A stretch of DNA of 64,000 nt from Diabrotica undecimpunctata. Its lineage: Eukaryota > Arthropoda > Insecta > Coleoptera > Chrysomelidae. The position numbers and the translations under genes were made by a program. The stretch spans positions 80,634,641-80,698,640 of the forward strand of contig NC_092806.1 of the NCBI RefSeq assembly GCF_040954645.1, in the 5' to 3' direction. Below the pieces are notes generated by a model. The model saw nothing but the letters and a program-made list of their open reading frames with translations, made no database searches and had not been told where the DNA came from. Below are positions 9,847 to 22,181 of this stretch, piece after piece (within the stretch, counting starts at the first letter, position 1; each line of letters starts with the position of its first letter).

Positions 9847-10960
9847 TGTTATGATTGTTTATTTTGACTGTGATTTTAATTTATTGAGCCAATAAAAGAA
9901 TTATAACTTAATTGTTATCAAATGTAAAATAAGACTCCTTATATTACCTGTGTTCGATGGATTCAAAGATTTTCTAGTTGTCCTTTATCGAGATAGAGAA
10001 GAAGGATAATAATAAAAGAAAATAGTATATTACAAAAATTAAGTATTCTTTATTTTATATCAAAAAGAATAAAACAATTTTCAAATTTTGCCGTTATCTT
10101 ATCAATCAACATACAAGAAAATAAATGTAATTTTTATAATAATAAGATTTTAAATCTACATAAATTTATAATAAGTGAAAACCAATTTTACTTAAACTTT
10201 CCTTTACTTGAAACAAACAACAACAAAACTGTAACTTTTGATTAGTCAAACAAAACTCAATTCTTTAAATTTGAATGATAATGACCATGATGTCAACACA
10301 GATCCTTCACAGATACCAATTTCACAAATTGTACAAAACACTTACAGCTTTTTTTTTCTTATTGAATTGTATGTTGGCACATACCCAGAAAAGTCCAGTC
10401 TCCTCAACGATGTGATCTCTCTTTGGCACCTCGGCTCCTTCCTAACGTCTCTGCAAACCTCCTGCACACTACACAAAAACACCTGATTCACTTCTCCAAA
10501 AACTCAGCTACTTATTTGTGACACAAGGACCTCCTTTTGTCAACTTGATGCCGTAAAACTACTTACATATACTTCACAAAATGCCCACGGTAGATACAAG
10601 GACCTCTTTTGATCTACTTGTTATCTCTTTCTGCAAAACTATTCACTTCTCTTCACAATGCCGGTATCCAAACTCACGAACCACACCCTATCTTCTAACA
10701 AACGACTGTTTCCTTCGATGGCCAAATTACAACTGCCTCTCCCCGTCTCCTAATCAGGCTAACCACATTACCATTCAAAAACGACTATCCAATCAAAAGC
10801 TCAAATCTTGTTTACTACTGTTAATGTTTGTTCTAAAAATTCTGTGTATCATTTGGGAAGACCAAATTACTGTTTCAGAGAAAGAATAAATAAAAATTGA
10901 TTTTTCTGTCCTCAGTCTGTTAATACACAATCTCTACCTGTTTCCAAAGATTAGAATATG
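9847..10960 (-). mobile_element. Probable 5' LTR region of the truncated Gypsy element
   Basis: The inner LTR boundary is supported by the adjacent PBS. The outer boundary could not be fixed, because no second LTR is present in the window, so the end given is approximate. The interval has pyrimidine-rich stretches (10380-10760) and no convincing coding potential. Confidence 0.4.
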
Positions 10961-11200
10961 GTCATTTAATACACAAACAATGACAAGATTAACTTACAGG
11001 TAAAATGTCTTCTAATTCTACACAAAGGGATTTTTTGATAATTTTGTTGGAAACGGAAAAGGCCAAACAAATTTCTATTCTTATCTACACTAAATCTTAT
11101 CTTAAATTACTATATACAATTTGTTTATAATGATATCTTAAAATTTTATTCCGATGGATCTTTTTATTTATTTTTCTTTGGTTGGGAAAGAAGAAGTATG

Positions 11201-11203
<3 letters not shown>

Positions 11204-11285
<82 letters not shown>
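11204..11285. repeat. (TA)n microsatellite
   Basis: TA tract of about 82 bp followed by a TA-rich interrupted region to about 11360. I see no hammerhead-like motif near this one. Confidence 0.97.
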
Positions 11286-11288
<3 letters not shown>

Positions 11289-11379
11289 GTTTTGTTACGA
11301 ACATACATATATATAACATACATATATTGTTATATATAACAATATATATATTTGTATATTATCAGATATTTACAGATTT

Positions 11380-11565
11380 TTAAATCAATATCCAAGTTTC
11401 ACATCCATTGCTCACTGTCTGTCGCATTATGATTTTGTAGATCTCGTTTCTTAGTCCTTTGATGTACGTCTCGTGATTTTTAAATATCTGGTTCATAGTA
11501 AAGTATGCTGTATTGGCCAGGATGATTCTTCTGCTAAGCTCTGCATCGTCAAACACAGATGACAA
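11380..11565 (-). pseudogene. RTE-like LINE fragment, post-RT region
   Basis: The minus strand reads ELSRRIILANTAYFTMNQIF followed by a YIKGLRNEIYKIIMRQ block and GCETWIL. This matches the stretch between RT motif 7 and the YGSETW motif of RTE-type LINEs. It is short and isolated. Confidence 0.7.
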
Positions 11566-11569
11566 CTAA

Positions 11570-12120
11570 ATAGATAAACCTCTCAATTTTTCTAAGTTGT
11601 CATCTGTCTGGTAGGGTCGTGTTGCTCACTCCGATCGGCGTTGTGCTAGGATTTTATTTTTTTTTTAGTTATTGAGATATCTATTGGTTTAGGGTTGTAT
11701 TTTCAAAAAATTGATTAATTTTTTTTATTCCATTTGAAAGTATAGTACTTCAAGACCATTCACACCAAATTTGAAGTAAATTCGAGCAATGTTATTTGAG
11801 TTATAGAGATTTGAATATCGCGCGGTGAAAACGTGCTCTCTCAGTTTAAAAACTTCAAAGGCACTTTTCTCGAATCTTTGTTTTTCCTTTGCGGTAGGCA
11901 CGATTTCTCGAAAACGAATCCATCGATTTTGCTGAAACTTTGCACAGTTCATCTTTATAGTATTGTTTTGTGATTGAACAAAGGGTTTTTTTATCGATCG
12001 ACTCGTTATTGTTTTATGGTGCTTCTACTTATTAGATTCCGCTGGTCTTTTAGTGTTTTCTTCATTTCCTTCTTCAAAATTTATTTTCAGTTTCGGGTCT
12101 TTTCAGTTTTCTGATCTAGA
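11570..12120. other. No recognisable gene
   Basis: Only a weak minus-strand ORF (11725-11952) with no recognised domain. Probably decayed repeat. Confidence 0.4.
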
Positions 12121-12129
12121 TTTTTTTTC

Positions 12130-12440
12130 TTAGTTGAACCTCGTTTTACTGTCAGCTGATCCTACATCTGAAGTGTACCTGAACTAGTAGGTGGTCTGAG
12201 CCGTAGCGTGCACCTCATCTGCTTTTTCCATTCAAAACGCTTGTTGCTGATCCCTTTTCTATCAAGACGTGGTCTATTTAGTTCATAACATCTCCCCCAG
12301 GGGATATCCAGTTGCCTTTGTGTATGTTTTGTGCGGAAATAAGGTAGAACTGATGACCTTGTTTTTATTAATTACAAAGTCAATAAGATATTGACCGTTT
12401 TCATTCGTCTCTATGTAGACTATGCCCCCCAATTATTTCG
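12130..12440 (-). pseudogene. RTE-type LINE endonuclease, C-terminal fragment
   Basis: The minus strand reads ETNENGQYLIDFVINKNKVI followed by SSTLFPHKTYTKATGYP and a decayed Q-x-D-H-x-x-I block. This is the end of the apurinic-endonuclease-like domain of RTE-type elements (N-G-x-x-L-x-DF-x-x-x-x-x-x-x-x-x-ST-x-F-x-HK). It is interrupted by stops. Confidence 0.65.
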
Positions 12441-12716
12441 ATGTATTTTTTTTTCTTTCTTTGCGTTTGAGTTTCTTTACCTGTGACTATTTGATGTCGT
12501 TTTTTGGTGCTAGATGATATATTTGTTCTAGTAGTTGGTTAAAATCTACTTTGTTGTACATAGTGAACATTTATTATGGATAAGTTGGATAAGTTTTCCT
12601 ATTAATATTATATTATAATGCTAAAACACAATAAAATATAAGTATAGGAAATTATCCCCATTTGTTACTTTCTACCTTCTACTTTTTTTGGATTTTAATT
12701 AAAAACTTATTTTTAG

Positions 12717-12983
12717 ATTTATATGCAAGAGTATATACTGATTTACTAGCCATACCAGTAGTTAAAGGTAGAAAAACAGAAAAAGAAAAATTTGCTGGCG
12801 GAGACTACACTCTAACAGTCGAAGCCTATGTGTCAGCTAGCGGAAGAGCTATTCAAGGAGCTACATCGCATCATCTAGGTCAAAACTTTTCAAAGATGTT
12901 CGATATTACGTACGAACATCCAGATAGTCAGGAGAAGACTCATGTATACCAGAACTCTTGGGGTATTACAACGCGAACAATTG
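12717..12983 (+). CDS. EPRS: EPRS exon: prolyl-tRNA synthetase catalytic core
   Basis: Internal exon of bifunctional glutamate/proline--tRNA ligase, which charges tRNA-Pro (this half) and tRNA-Glu in the cytosol. It begins with the last two bases of an Asp codon, after a T-rich acceptor ending TTTTTAG, and reads [20 protein letters not shown], then a [20 protein letters not shown] segment, [13 protein letters not shown], and [13 protein letters not shown]. The last block carries the class II motif 3 arginine. It ends after the first base of a Gly codon at a GTAAGT donor. It is continuous with the next exon across a phase 1 intron and shows no stop or frameshift, so it looks like a live gene. 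Upstream exons were not found in the window. Confidence 0.95.
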
Positions 12984-15073
12984 GTAAGTACATTGAGATA
13001 TAACGTGAATGGGTAATTTAATAAGCTGTAATTACTACAGAAAAAAATTGTTAATATCGTTTTAAAACGCCTTTACACGGTGTTTCTTTCCGCGTATTGA
13101 TGCAGTTAATACTAGGTGCAACATTGTCTTCAAAAGCACCTCCTTTGTAACTTAACTCTTTTTAGGTATTATGTTTATATGGGATACAATTGGTTGTAAT
13201 GAAAATTACTGTTGAAAACTTTTAACTGCTTGACGTTTCGATTTCCACTACGGAAATCTTTTTTAAAAAAGATTATTTTAAAAATTGTGCGAAAAGTATA
13301 ACCATTTTGTAAGCGAGTTATGTTTTTTAAAACTGACGTTTGATTTACTTAACCTCGATCTTATAGACATGTATTATCTTATACTTTTCTGATTATTTTG
13401 TGTTTTTGTATTATTTGCTCGTATATTTGATTTTATATTTTATAGAATATATATTCGCGTGTATTTTATTCAGTTCTTTGATCTCTCTTCTGTGTTGTTC
13501 GGTTTGGTTTTGCATAGGATAGATATCAGTGTATTGGTTGATTTTTTGAACGTTGTTGTGAGGCTGTACTTATTTCATATCCTTTTTAATTGTTCTGATA
13601 AGCCCTTTACACATGGTATCGTCATCTTTGAATCCCATGTTGTCGATATTTTTGGATTGCTGGTAATGTTTTGTTGTTTCCTTTCTCCAATTTTGTGAAA
13701 TTCCTTTTTTATAAATGACAAGGGTTAATCATTTTTTGATAAGACCTTTGTTACCAGACTTTTTTCTTCCTGAAATGCATTTTTATTAGAGTGTTTTGGA
13801 CTCTATCATGTTATCATGATATGTTATGTATTTGATAGTTTAATTTTTTATGTTTACGTTGTGTTTTGAATGGTGGTAATTTAAATATTTGTTGGTGTGG
13901 GTTAGTTTTCTGTAAACTTTGGTTGCATACCCTGTATCCTCTTTTGTGATTAACACGTCCAGAAAAAGAAATGAATTGTTGTTGTGAATGAAGTCCATGG
14001 TGAATTTGATTGAACAGGCTCTGGTTGCTAATACTAAACGAGGAAGTTAGCAACAAGAATATACCAACATTAGCGGATTAATAGAAAGTAGGGGATATAT
14101 CATCTAGAATTATACATAATACATATACAAAACACAATCCATAAACATATAATACATTAAAACACAGTGCGCAACCGACAAACAATACAAAAACACAAAA
14201 TTTGATATCCTCAGGGCACAAACACCACCCTCAGATTTTTTCAGCTAATTCATGGCTATTGTCTGTAAAATCGGGGTCAAGTAAATCAACCGTCAGTTTT
14301 GAAAAACATCCGCTTAACAACTTGTTGCTCTCATTGAAAATTCATTTACGTATTAAATCTTTTCCTGAGTTTTTTGTCCTAATTTTTATCATCCTTTTTG
14401 GCTGAAAAATTCTGCAGTGATGCCATACGTATCATATTCTTTTATATTTTGTAAAGCTTATAGGCAAGATTTGCTTTGTGGTTTTGTTCAATTTTAATTT
14501 AATATTTAAATTTTCAATTTTTATAGTTATTTATGTACAATAAATATGATAAGTTAAGATCTTGGTTTATTTATCCCAGCCAAACTCATTGTTCAGATTT
14601 ACTTCTAGGAAAAGACGTTCTCATACCTGAGAGACTTAGCTAAACGAGGCATAACAATTGACTCCCAAAGAAAGTTGTGAGTGAGTTTTTTTGTTCTACA
14701 TTGGTCCAAACTTTCGGAGATAGTTATATATTGTTACCCATTGGTATCCACCGTTTCTGATGGTTCGTTCAATGGTTACAATACTTTTCGCACAATTTTT
14801 AAAATAATCTTTTTTGAAAACGATTTCCGCAGTGGAAATCGAAAGTCAAACAGTAGTTAGAATTTAATTTTGATTACAATTAATTGTGGCTTAATCCAAT
14901 ATAAACATAATATTTTACTTAGACATGCCACAGGAAAATAGTTTCAGAACCTTTTTACCTCTTTTTATATACACCAATATTCTAGAGTTATTTCTTCCTC
15001 TGGCTCGTATGCTTAACACATGGAATGTAAAAGTAAATTGCTTTAAAGTTGTAACATACATTTGTTTTCGTAG
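12984..15073 (+). other. EPRS intron (2.09 kb)
   Basis: Bounded by a GTAAGT donor and a TTTTCGTAG acceptor. The two exons join in frame through a split Gly codon. The intron is largely occupied by a decayed PLE with inverted flanking repeats (13165-14925). Confidence 0.9.
13165..14925 (-). mobile_element. Decayed Penelope-like element inside the EPRS intron
   Basis: The flanks 13165-13315 and 14775-14925 are inverted copies of each other, each holding a hammerhead-derived hairpin (GATTTCC pairing with GGAAATC, then GAAACGTC or GAAAGTC). The minus strand between them encodes PLE pieces. At about 13850-14010 the last RT motif reads FTMDFIHNNNSFLFLDVLIT and then YRKLTHTNKYLNYHHS. At about 13430-13660 the linker toward the GIY-YIG domain reads CVKGLSEQ and STNTLISILCKTKP across frameshifts. 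No intact ORF remains. Confidence 0.7.
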
Positions 15074-15315
15074 GTGTAGTAGTAATGATTCACGGCGACA
15101 ATCAAGGGTTGGTTATACCCCCACGGGTTGCCGCTATACAAACTGTCATTGTACCATGTGGTATTACTGCCAATCTTTCCCAAGATTCTCGTAAAAAATT
15201 GCAGTCGTCCTGTGATGTATTGGAAACCGACTTAAAAGCAGTAAATATACGCGTTAAAGGAGATTACAGAGATAATTACTCCCCTGGGTGGAAGTTCAAC
15301 CATTGGGAACTTAAG
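15074..15315 (+). CDS. EPRS: EPRS exon: start of ProRS anticodon-binding domain
   Basis: Follows the acceptor TTTTCGTAG. The frame continues from the split Gly codon and reads [20 protein letters not shown], then [18 protein letters not shown], and [20 protein letters not shown] ending in Lys just before a GTAATT donor. In animal EPRS this segment completes the class II core and enters the C-terminal anticodon-binding domain; the next exon should begin near a GVPIR motif. I did not find that exon in the window, so the following intron is either very long or runs beyond it. No disabling change is seen. Confidence 0.95.
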
Positions 15316-16055
15316 GTAATTATACAATTTCTCTTTATTTTATATATTTATATCATTATATGTTTGATGGACAGCAAATGGTCAGTCAGTCAACATTGTT
15401 CATTGAAGAAAATTTGATTGAACAGAAATACATAATCCGCGCATAATTTTGTCATAAATAGTTAATATTTTTTTGATGACACTATAGGCTATTTATTATG
15501 TACTGACAGGAACTAGATGTTTTATTGTTTCATATGGTTAATGGACCCCCAAGTATGAAAAAACCGCAAAGGAAAATTTAAAGGGTTTGAGAAAGTGGTG
15601 AATTTGTCCCTATGCACTAGGGTGCATTTGGGTGAGTTCTATGCAGTTTTTGTACATAGATATACATCTATAGAAGAGTTGTTCAAAATTAAATTTCCTG
15701 TCGAAATTTCTCTTTTTAAAGTTAAAAATATTTTTTTTTTTTTGACAAAAATATATTCAAAAAAACGAAGCAAAAAAAACAGGAACACAGGTGATTTTTC
15801 TTTTTTGCTCCATAACTTTTTTCCATGGAGGTATAAGTATATGCTTTGCTTTATAGAAAAGAAACTTTTATGCTTCCTCTTCAAGGTGATATTTGGTATG
15901 TTGGGCTTTTGGTTTCACAGTATCCGAGATACGATTTTTCAAAATTCGCCACTCACACCATTTTTGGGCCATTTTTCCTATTTTTTTTTTATTCAAAAAT
16001 TGCGTTATAACTCTTTTCTACGTATGTATATAGGTATATGCAATGATACATTAAA
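15316..16055. other. Start of the next EPRS intron, no gene
   Basis: AT-rich sequence with long oligo-T runs. ORFs on both strands (15595-16071 plus, 15639-15884 minus) are low-complexity F/K-rich readings without a recognised domain. Confidence 0.5.
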
Positions 16056-16950
16056 TATAAAGAAAAAATAATTAGCTTTAAAATGGTCTACTGCAGAAGA
16101 CTCTGGGACTAATTTTAAGCAAGATACGTTTCTTCAAAGTTTTCTATTTTTAATGATTTTTGCTATCTACAACTAAATGCAAAAATTTTCGTAGGGAAGC
16201 TGCATTCTTCATATTTTTGTTAATAGGACACTCAGGTCAAAAGCTGTCGAGTTTTTACGGTTGAGTTAATATAAAGTTTATTGAAAAAATTATTTCGCAC
16301 GCGTAACACATTTAAAATCGCCGGTCGCTTCAACCGTTGTTTCTGAGAGAACGGTTCATTCTACAGAAAAAGTGCAATAATTCATTTTTATTCAACGTTA
16401 TCTCAGCTATATTTCTTGTTCGAAATATGTTTTTCTACGGCGTACAGATTTTTGGTAAATTCATATTTAACTCCCGACCCCCCACCCCCTACGACTGGCT
16501 GTTTTAGAGGGAGGCCCGAGGGTAGGAGTGGCAAACTTTTTTGCATATTTTTAGGGTCTCAAAATTGACATTCTCAGTAGAATTCAGCTTGTTCGTATGA
16601 TTTTTAGAGGTTCAGTGGCATTTTCGTCTCTGACGATTGCGACTAGAGTATTCTTTCCTTGTACATTTAGGTATATACAAATCGTCGCAAGTATCACAAT
16701 TTGACGAACCGTATCTTGATTACCGTTACTCCTAAAATATTTTACAATAGACTATTTTATAGTACAGAAAATAAGCTTTCTTATTTGGTAATGCATATAC
16801 CTAAATGCACAAGAAAAAAGTTATAATGAGATATTTAAAAAATAGTAAAGTAGAAAACTTTGAAAAACCGTATCTTGCTTAAAATTCGTTTTAGAACCTT
16901 CTATTATAGACCATTTTAAAGTTGAATTATTTTTCTTTCAAAAAAAATTT
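16056..16950. repeat. Foldback element (inverted repeats about 115 bp)
   Basis: 16056-16170 and 16828-16950 are inverted copies sharing CTTTAAAATGGTCTA and TTTTAAGCAAGATACG. A related internal unit occurs near 16700-16760 (AACCGTATCTTGATTACC). No coding capacity, so this is a non-autonomous foldback or MITE-like sequence. Confidence 0.7.
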
Positions 16951-17008
16951 TATTTCAAATCTTTAGTAAAAGGTATAAATAAAATATCCAAACGGGCTAT
17001 ATCACAAA

Positions 17009-17048
17009 TACAGAACGTTTTCGGAATGTAAATTCCATCATCAGTGTA
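17009..17048 (-). ncRNA. Hammerhead-like ribozyme motif
   Basis: Minus strand: stem I TACA; core CTGATGA; extra T; stem II GGAAT pairing with ATTCC around a 5-nt loop; GAA; self-complementary stem III AACGTT; C at the cleavage position; stem I partner TGTA. The core is complete, with one extra nucleotide before stem II. Confidence 0.6.
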
Positions 17049-17559
17049 ACAAAGTATACATGCTATGAGCCACTAAAATATATGGGTGAAAACCCTTTAA
17101 ATGTTATTAATTTATAAATATGTTACATTGTATGTTATTAAAAATTCGGATGTTTAAGTTACCGTTGGAATTGTTAACATGGCAATGGCTCTACATCGAT
17201 TACACGGTCCTGCGACAAAGTGTCTTCGAGGACCTGTTGATAACAACTCAACGGTTGACACAATAAAACCCCTTTAACATTGTAGTTACTTTTAGCAATA
17301 TTTTTTGAATATAATCAATAGACTACTATCCTTCAACGGATATAGGATTTTTCTTTTAGTCGGTAACAAAATTTTACGGTCATCTTCGTGAAACACCCTG
17401 AAATTTAAAAGAACTGGGACTGACGACTTCCGAAGTTTTGGGATAGATATACCCGGTCACGCAGAAGAACGCAAGACGTCAGGGCTTTGTGAGGATGAAA
17501 GATGTATTTAAAACTAGTTTTAGGTTAGGTTAGTTGAAAGAACCAACTGCTACGACTAA

Positions 17560-18810
17560 AAAATAACAGAAAGAACTGTTTGGCAAATTAAAAATCCCCC
17601 AAAGCTGGTTAACGTCGACCTTCGTAACTATACCAAAAAAAAATAAATGCAAAAACATGCTACGACTACAGAACAATAAGCCTAATTAGCCACTTTTTTA
17701 AAAGTGATACTTTTAAAGCAGAATATATAAAAAAATGCGAAGAACAAGAAGTGTCATCGACACAATTTGGATTCCGCGATGCCTTAGGCACCCGAAAGGC
17801 TCTATTCGCTGTACAAGTGCTTATGCAGTTTATTGTTTTATCGACTACAAAAAGGCCTGTGATAGAGTAAAACATGATAGCTGATAACCATCTTGAAGGA
17901 AGCGGGCTTATATGATAAAGACTTCAGAATCATATATAATTTATATTACAACAAAACTGCTAGCATTAAAGTGGATGATCAGTTAACAGTATTACTTAAC
18001 ATGTACTCTGAATATATCTTCAAGCAAGCACTGGGTGAACGACAGGAAGGCGTATTAGTCAACGAAGAGCATCTAAACAACATTAGATACGACGACGACG
18101 TAGTAGTTTTTGCAGATAGCTTAGATGGTTTGCAAAGAATAATGTCGCGCATATCAGATATAAGTAGTGAACATGGACTTAATCTCAATACGAAAAAAAC
18201 AAAGTACATGATGCTCATTAAGCGCGAAATATTAGATACACAGCTTTTGGTTAACCAACAATCAATTGACCGGGAAAACAGCTACACATACCTTGGTACC
18301 AATATAAAAACTCAATGGGACCATTCTACTGAAATAAAACAACGCATAAGTAAAGCAAGATCAGCGTTCGTAAAGATGTTCTTTCCTAAAGACTCTTTTC
18401 AGACTTCAGGATTTACCACTCGGCACCAAAATCTCTATCATCAGATGCTATGTAGTTTCTTTTTTTATATGGACTAGAAGCTTGGAGACTTTCTGAAGCT
18501 TCTTTAAAAAAGCTCGAGGCCTTCGAGATGTAGTATGACAGACCCATCTTAAAAATTTCATGGTTGGATCTTATGACCAATATTGAGATACATTCTACTA
18601 CGTAGAATGGGCAAGGGTGAGCATTTTTCAGGGCAATCTATTTGGAAAGAGAAGACCAGGGAGAAGAAGAATATCTTGGCTACAAAATCTGATAAAGTGG
18701 TTCAATACAATGGTCTTCAACCGGACTATTCTGAATAGCTGCAAGCAAATTTAGCATAGCCATGGTGATCGGCCAATATCCGGAACAGATAGGCAACGTA
18801 AGAAGAAAAA
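17560..18810 (+). pseudogene. Decayed RTE-like LINE (RT to C-terminus)
   Basis: In broken frames the plus strand shows QFGFRDALGTRKAL, CFIDYKKACDRVKHD (RT motif with the first catalytic Asp), then an open stretch 17893-18477. That stretch has VLVNEEHLNNIRYDDDVVVF (equivalent of the FADD box, here YDDD), DLNLNTKKTKYM-like and YTYLGTNIKTQWDH blocks. Beyond it come the FEM-Y and GRRRISWLQNL C-terminal motifs. Many stops and shifts. Same broad type as 6746-7129 and 30030-31080. Confidence 0.8.
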
Positions 18811-18814
18811 GTAC

Positions 18815-19215
18815 GTAATTAAATATGATTATATATAAATTTAAAAAAAAATTAATGTTAATAAAAATATATATTTTTAATACAGGTAACTAATTATTTA
18901 CACATTATTATTTAATTTTCATATGAAGGAAAGCATTCTTTATAATAATGCTTTTATAAAAGATTTACAGTTTGCTTAACTATTTACATTGCAAAAATTT
19001 TGACTATAAATAAACCTTTGAAGAACTGAAAAAATTCTTAGAGTGAGAATACAAAACGAGTCTACGTATGATAGAAACAGAATAGGTATTTTGAATTGAA
19101 ATTCGCTCACGCATACGGGAATCGTTAATGGGGAGAATCGACTTCTCGCCGAAATCGTAAATTAGGAGAATTTTCGGTTGAGTTTACCGAAAGTACAAGC
19201 TTATTATTGCCGCAA
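18815..19215. other. No recognisable gene
   Basis: AT-rich sequence without coding domains, hairpins of note or known repeats. Confidence 0.4.
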
Positions 19216-19221
19216 ATGTTT

Positions 19222-19702
19222 AACATGGAACAAAAAAATTCGGTTTAGCAGTTTTGGCATGTTTTTATATTGTAGATGCTGTATGCTTCAAATATAAAAA
19301 GATAAAGCTTTAGAAAAGTACATTTTGTTTATATTATGTGATGAATTATGCAATTTTTGATTTACATATATAAAACAAGAAGGAGTAAATATTTGTTTCT
19401 TCGGAGATTAATTGCAGTTAATTATTAGAAATTTTTTTTGGCAATTGCCCTTTGATAGATTAGGGGATAAATTTGGCAATCGTCAAATCAGTAGTTGCCA
19501 GATTGCAACAGATGTTTGCAATTAATCTCGAAAGACAAATATTTACTCGTTACTGTTTCATATAAATTAAAAATTTCAGAATTCATAAAATAGTTTAATT
19601 AAAATGTACTTTTTAAAACCTTTCTCTCTTTATATTTGAAGCATACAATGCATTATAAATAATCACAACACTGCCAAACCGAAATATTTTATTTCATGGT
19701 TC
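19222..19702. repeat. Foldback/MITE-like inverted repeat (~480 bp)
   Basis: The left arm (about 19222-19415) and right arm (about 19520-19702) are inverted copies. Matched pieces include GAGTAAATATTTG with CAAATATTTACTC, and ATGCTTCAAATATAAA with its complement. The outer ends both carry CATGGAA or CATGAAA next to an AATTCGG/ATTTCGG-like block. No ORF. Confidence 0.75.
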
Positions 19703-20383
19703 TCTCGCCGAGTTGGTCCTGGGATTTCCACACTGTGGTTATGGGATTCACACAGTATTGTCCTTGGTGTTTCTTCATTGTGCACTGGTCAACATCCGCT
19801 TAGTACGTACCTACAAAAAAATTACTTATAATAATGTTATAAGTAATTTGTTTTTGGTTCTTATTTTTTTTACAAAAATGTTTCTGTTTATTATAGTTCT
19901 TCTTTTGTAGATATGAACAAATGTGTAAATGGCATTTCTTATAATATGTTCTTATATGTTCCCTAAATGCGTAAATATTTCTTTTGCATGAACCAAATTT
20001 TGAAGTTAATAGTTTGTTTTCACCGTCACCGTCCTTAATTTTTACCTTACTTTCTAAGCCAACAGTTGTTTTTAAACTACTCACTGTATTAAAGATTGTA
20101 CAATATCCCAAATATTTTCCCGTTTCATAAATAAATAAGCGATAAAGATAATTTGTCTCCTTTGGGTAAGTACGTAAATTACTTGTAAAATAAAGGAAAA
20201 TCAGATTTAAAATCAATTCAGAATTTGTAATAATAATACCTAACACAAAATATGTACTTCAAGATTACTCTGTAAAAAATCATTATTTCGCAAAGAAATT
20301 TTGCATGATTGTTCTATATACCAATAGTCAGTAGTGTTTGTAAAAATGCTCGAAAACCATAGCGACAGCTGTATCTGTATATC

Positions 20384-21241
20384 GTGGCGACAGCTGACCG
20401 CAAGTTTCAGTGCGACGGATGTAAGCGACAAATAAATATCACATGCATCGACCTTTCTTCAGAGGATCGCGTCACCCGACAGAAAATTCGTGGATTGAGT
20501 ATTCTTTGTAACTCTCGCAGTTCCAATATTTCTAATATTTCGGAAATAAAAAATCTCCTGCTAGACTTTAAATTGGAGATTCGTACGAAAATTGAAGATT
20601 TTGATAATAAAATAACTGAGTTAAACAATAAGCTCAGCCAGATTGATTTATTTAAGTCTACCGAATTTACGAATAATTTAGCTAACGAATCTGTAGGTCG
20701 CATAACACGTGCTAAAAATATTCTAATTAGAGGCGTAACAGAATTTTCCTCTGGGGATGCACAACGTAGAAAAGATGACGATGCGAATAAGGTTAAACTT
20801 GTTTTGGAAACTGTTGGCTGCCACGAAAAGCAAATCACCTTCTACAGAGTCGGCAAAGCGAACCAATGATTTTCCCGAATGATAAAGGTAGTAATGAGTT
20901 CGAAATTCCACGTTAAAGATATTCTGAGAAATAAAGCAAAACTTTTGGAGAACATAGCCACGAAAATATTCTCAATAATTGACGACAAGACGCCCATCCA
21001 ACAAGTACGTTTAAAAGAACTCCGAAGTGAACTAGAAACTCGCAAAAATAACGGTGAACATGATTTAACTATTAAATACATTAATGGTTCTCCCAGAATC
21101 ACGACGTTTCGAAGTTTGACGAATGTGTATGCACAGTGTAACTTCTTAAACCGGACATTATTTGTATTGCCGAATCCTGGCTTAAACCCTCAATTCCTGA
21201 CTCTGATCTGTTACTATAAATGGATATTCAATATATCGTAA
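20384..21241 (+). pseudogene. CR1-like LINE, ORF1 region
   Basis: The first 161 codons (20384-20869) begin with a cysteine pair typical of a PHD-like finger (QCDGCKRQ), then a helical coiled-coil stretch (residues about 50-95), then RAKNILIRGVTEF, a conserved ORF1 block. The frame shifts near 20869-20879 and continues to about 21110 with HVKDILRNKAKLLEN. After another shift the start of the endonuclease (KPDIICIAESWL) overlaps 21140-21180. It belongs to the element that ends at about 33410. Structure (PHD finger, coiled coil, EN, RT) fits CR1/L2-type elements. Confidence 0.65.
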
Positions 21242-21890
21242 AGACAGAGAAAATCGTGTAGGTGGCGGTGTATGTATTTATTAATCTGATATCTAATATC
21301 TAATAGCAATGTTAAAATTAACATTTAGCTTTTAGATATTCCTGGAATAGATGCAATTCACTTATCTGTTACTAAAAATTCTTTTTGCCTTAATTTAGTA
21401 TGTATATATCGCCCACCTGTTACACTACTTGCACACGATAATGTTTTCTTTACAAAACTTGAAGAACTATCATCTCTTGATAATCTTATCATTACTGGAG
21501 ATTTTAATTTCTCAGAGATCACCTGGCCAATAACTTCATTATCTGACGCCGAAAACGCTCAATAATTTATTTAAAAGCTTTGTAGTAAATTCTAACCTGA
21601 CACAACTCATCACAAAACCTACTAGATTTAGAAATAATAACCAACCATCTACTTTAGATCTAGTGCTTATTAATGACGAACAGCTGATTTTATCTCTGGA
21701 AGTCAGTTATCCTATAGAAAAGTCAGATCATGCAGTTATAACGGCTCACATCCAGTATAATCAAATACTACCCCGCAAAAATAATATTGTAACATATGCT
21801 ACTACCGATTTTTCTGAAGTTGACACTGAACTCTCTCAAATCGACTGGCATTTATTTTTTGCAGATTTAAACGACCCCTCATTAATGTGA
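21140..21890 (+). pseudogene. CR1-like LINE, apurinic-like endonuclease domain
   Basis: Conserved EN landmarks are readable in order across frameshifts: CIAESWL (about 21155), VCIYRPP (about 21398), LIITGDFNFSEITWP (about 21487-21530) and the C-terminal SDHAVI motif (about 21725). Stops at 21240 and 21570 show decay. Confidence 0.75.
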
Positions 21891-22181
21891 ACTGGATTTC
21901 TCGATACCGTCCACAATATAATTTCTACAAATATCACCTTCCGTAAGATTTATAAAAACAACCTTAAATCCTGGATAAATCGAACAGTAATAAAACAAAT
22001 TAATCACAAACGACATCTATGGCGGAAATTTAAACACACCGGGCTTCTCAGTGATTTCCAAAGCCACCACAGATTTTCAACTAACTTACAAACATCTCTA
22101 AAAACTTTAAGACAAAATTTTGAAGCAAATGTTATTGAAAGTGGTAACATTAAAAAAGTCTACAAATACATACTTTCCTCC

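Noticed and set aside
11725..11952. 75-codon minus-strand ORF as a gene
   Set aside because: No recognisable domain or splice context, and it lies in a repeat-rich interval.
15595..16071. 158-codon ORF as a membrane protein gene
   Set aside because: F/K/I-rich low-complexity translation of oligo-T sequence in an intron; antisense is equally open; no domain.
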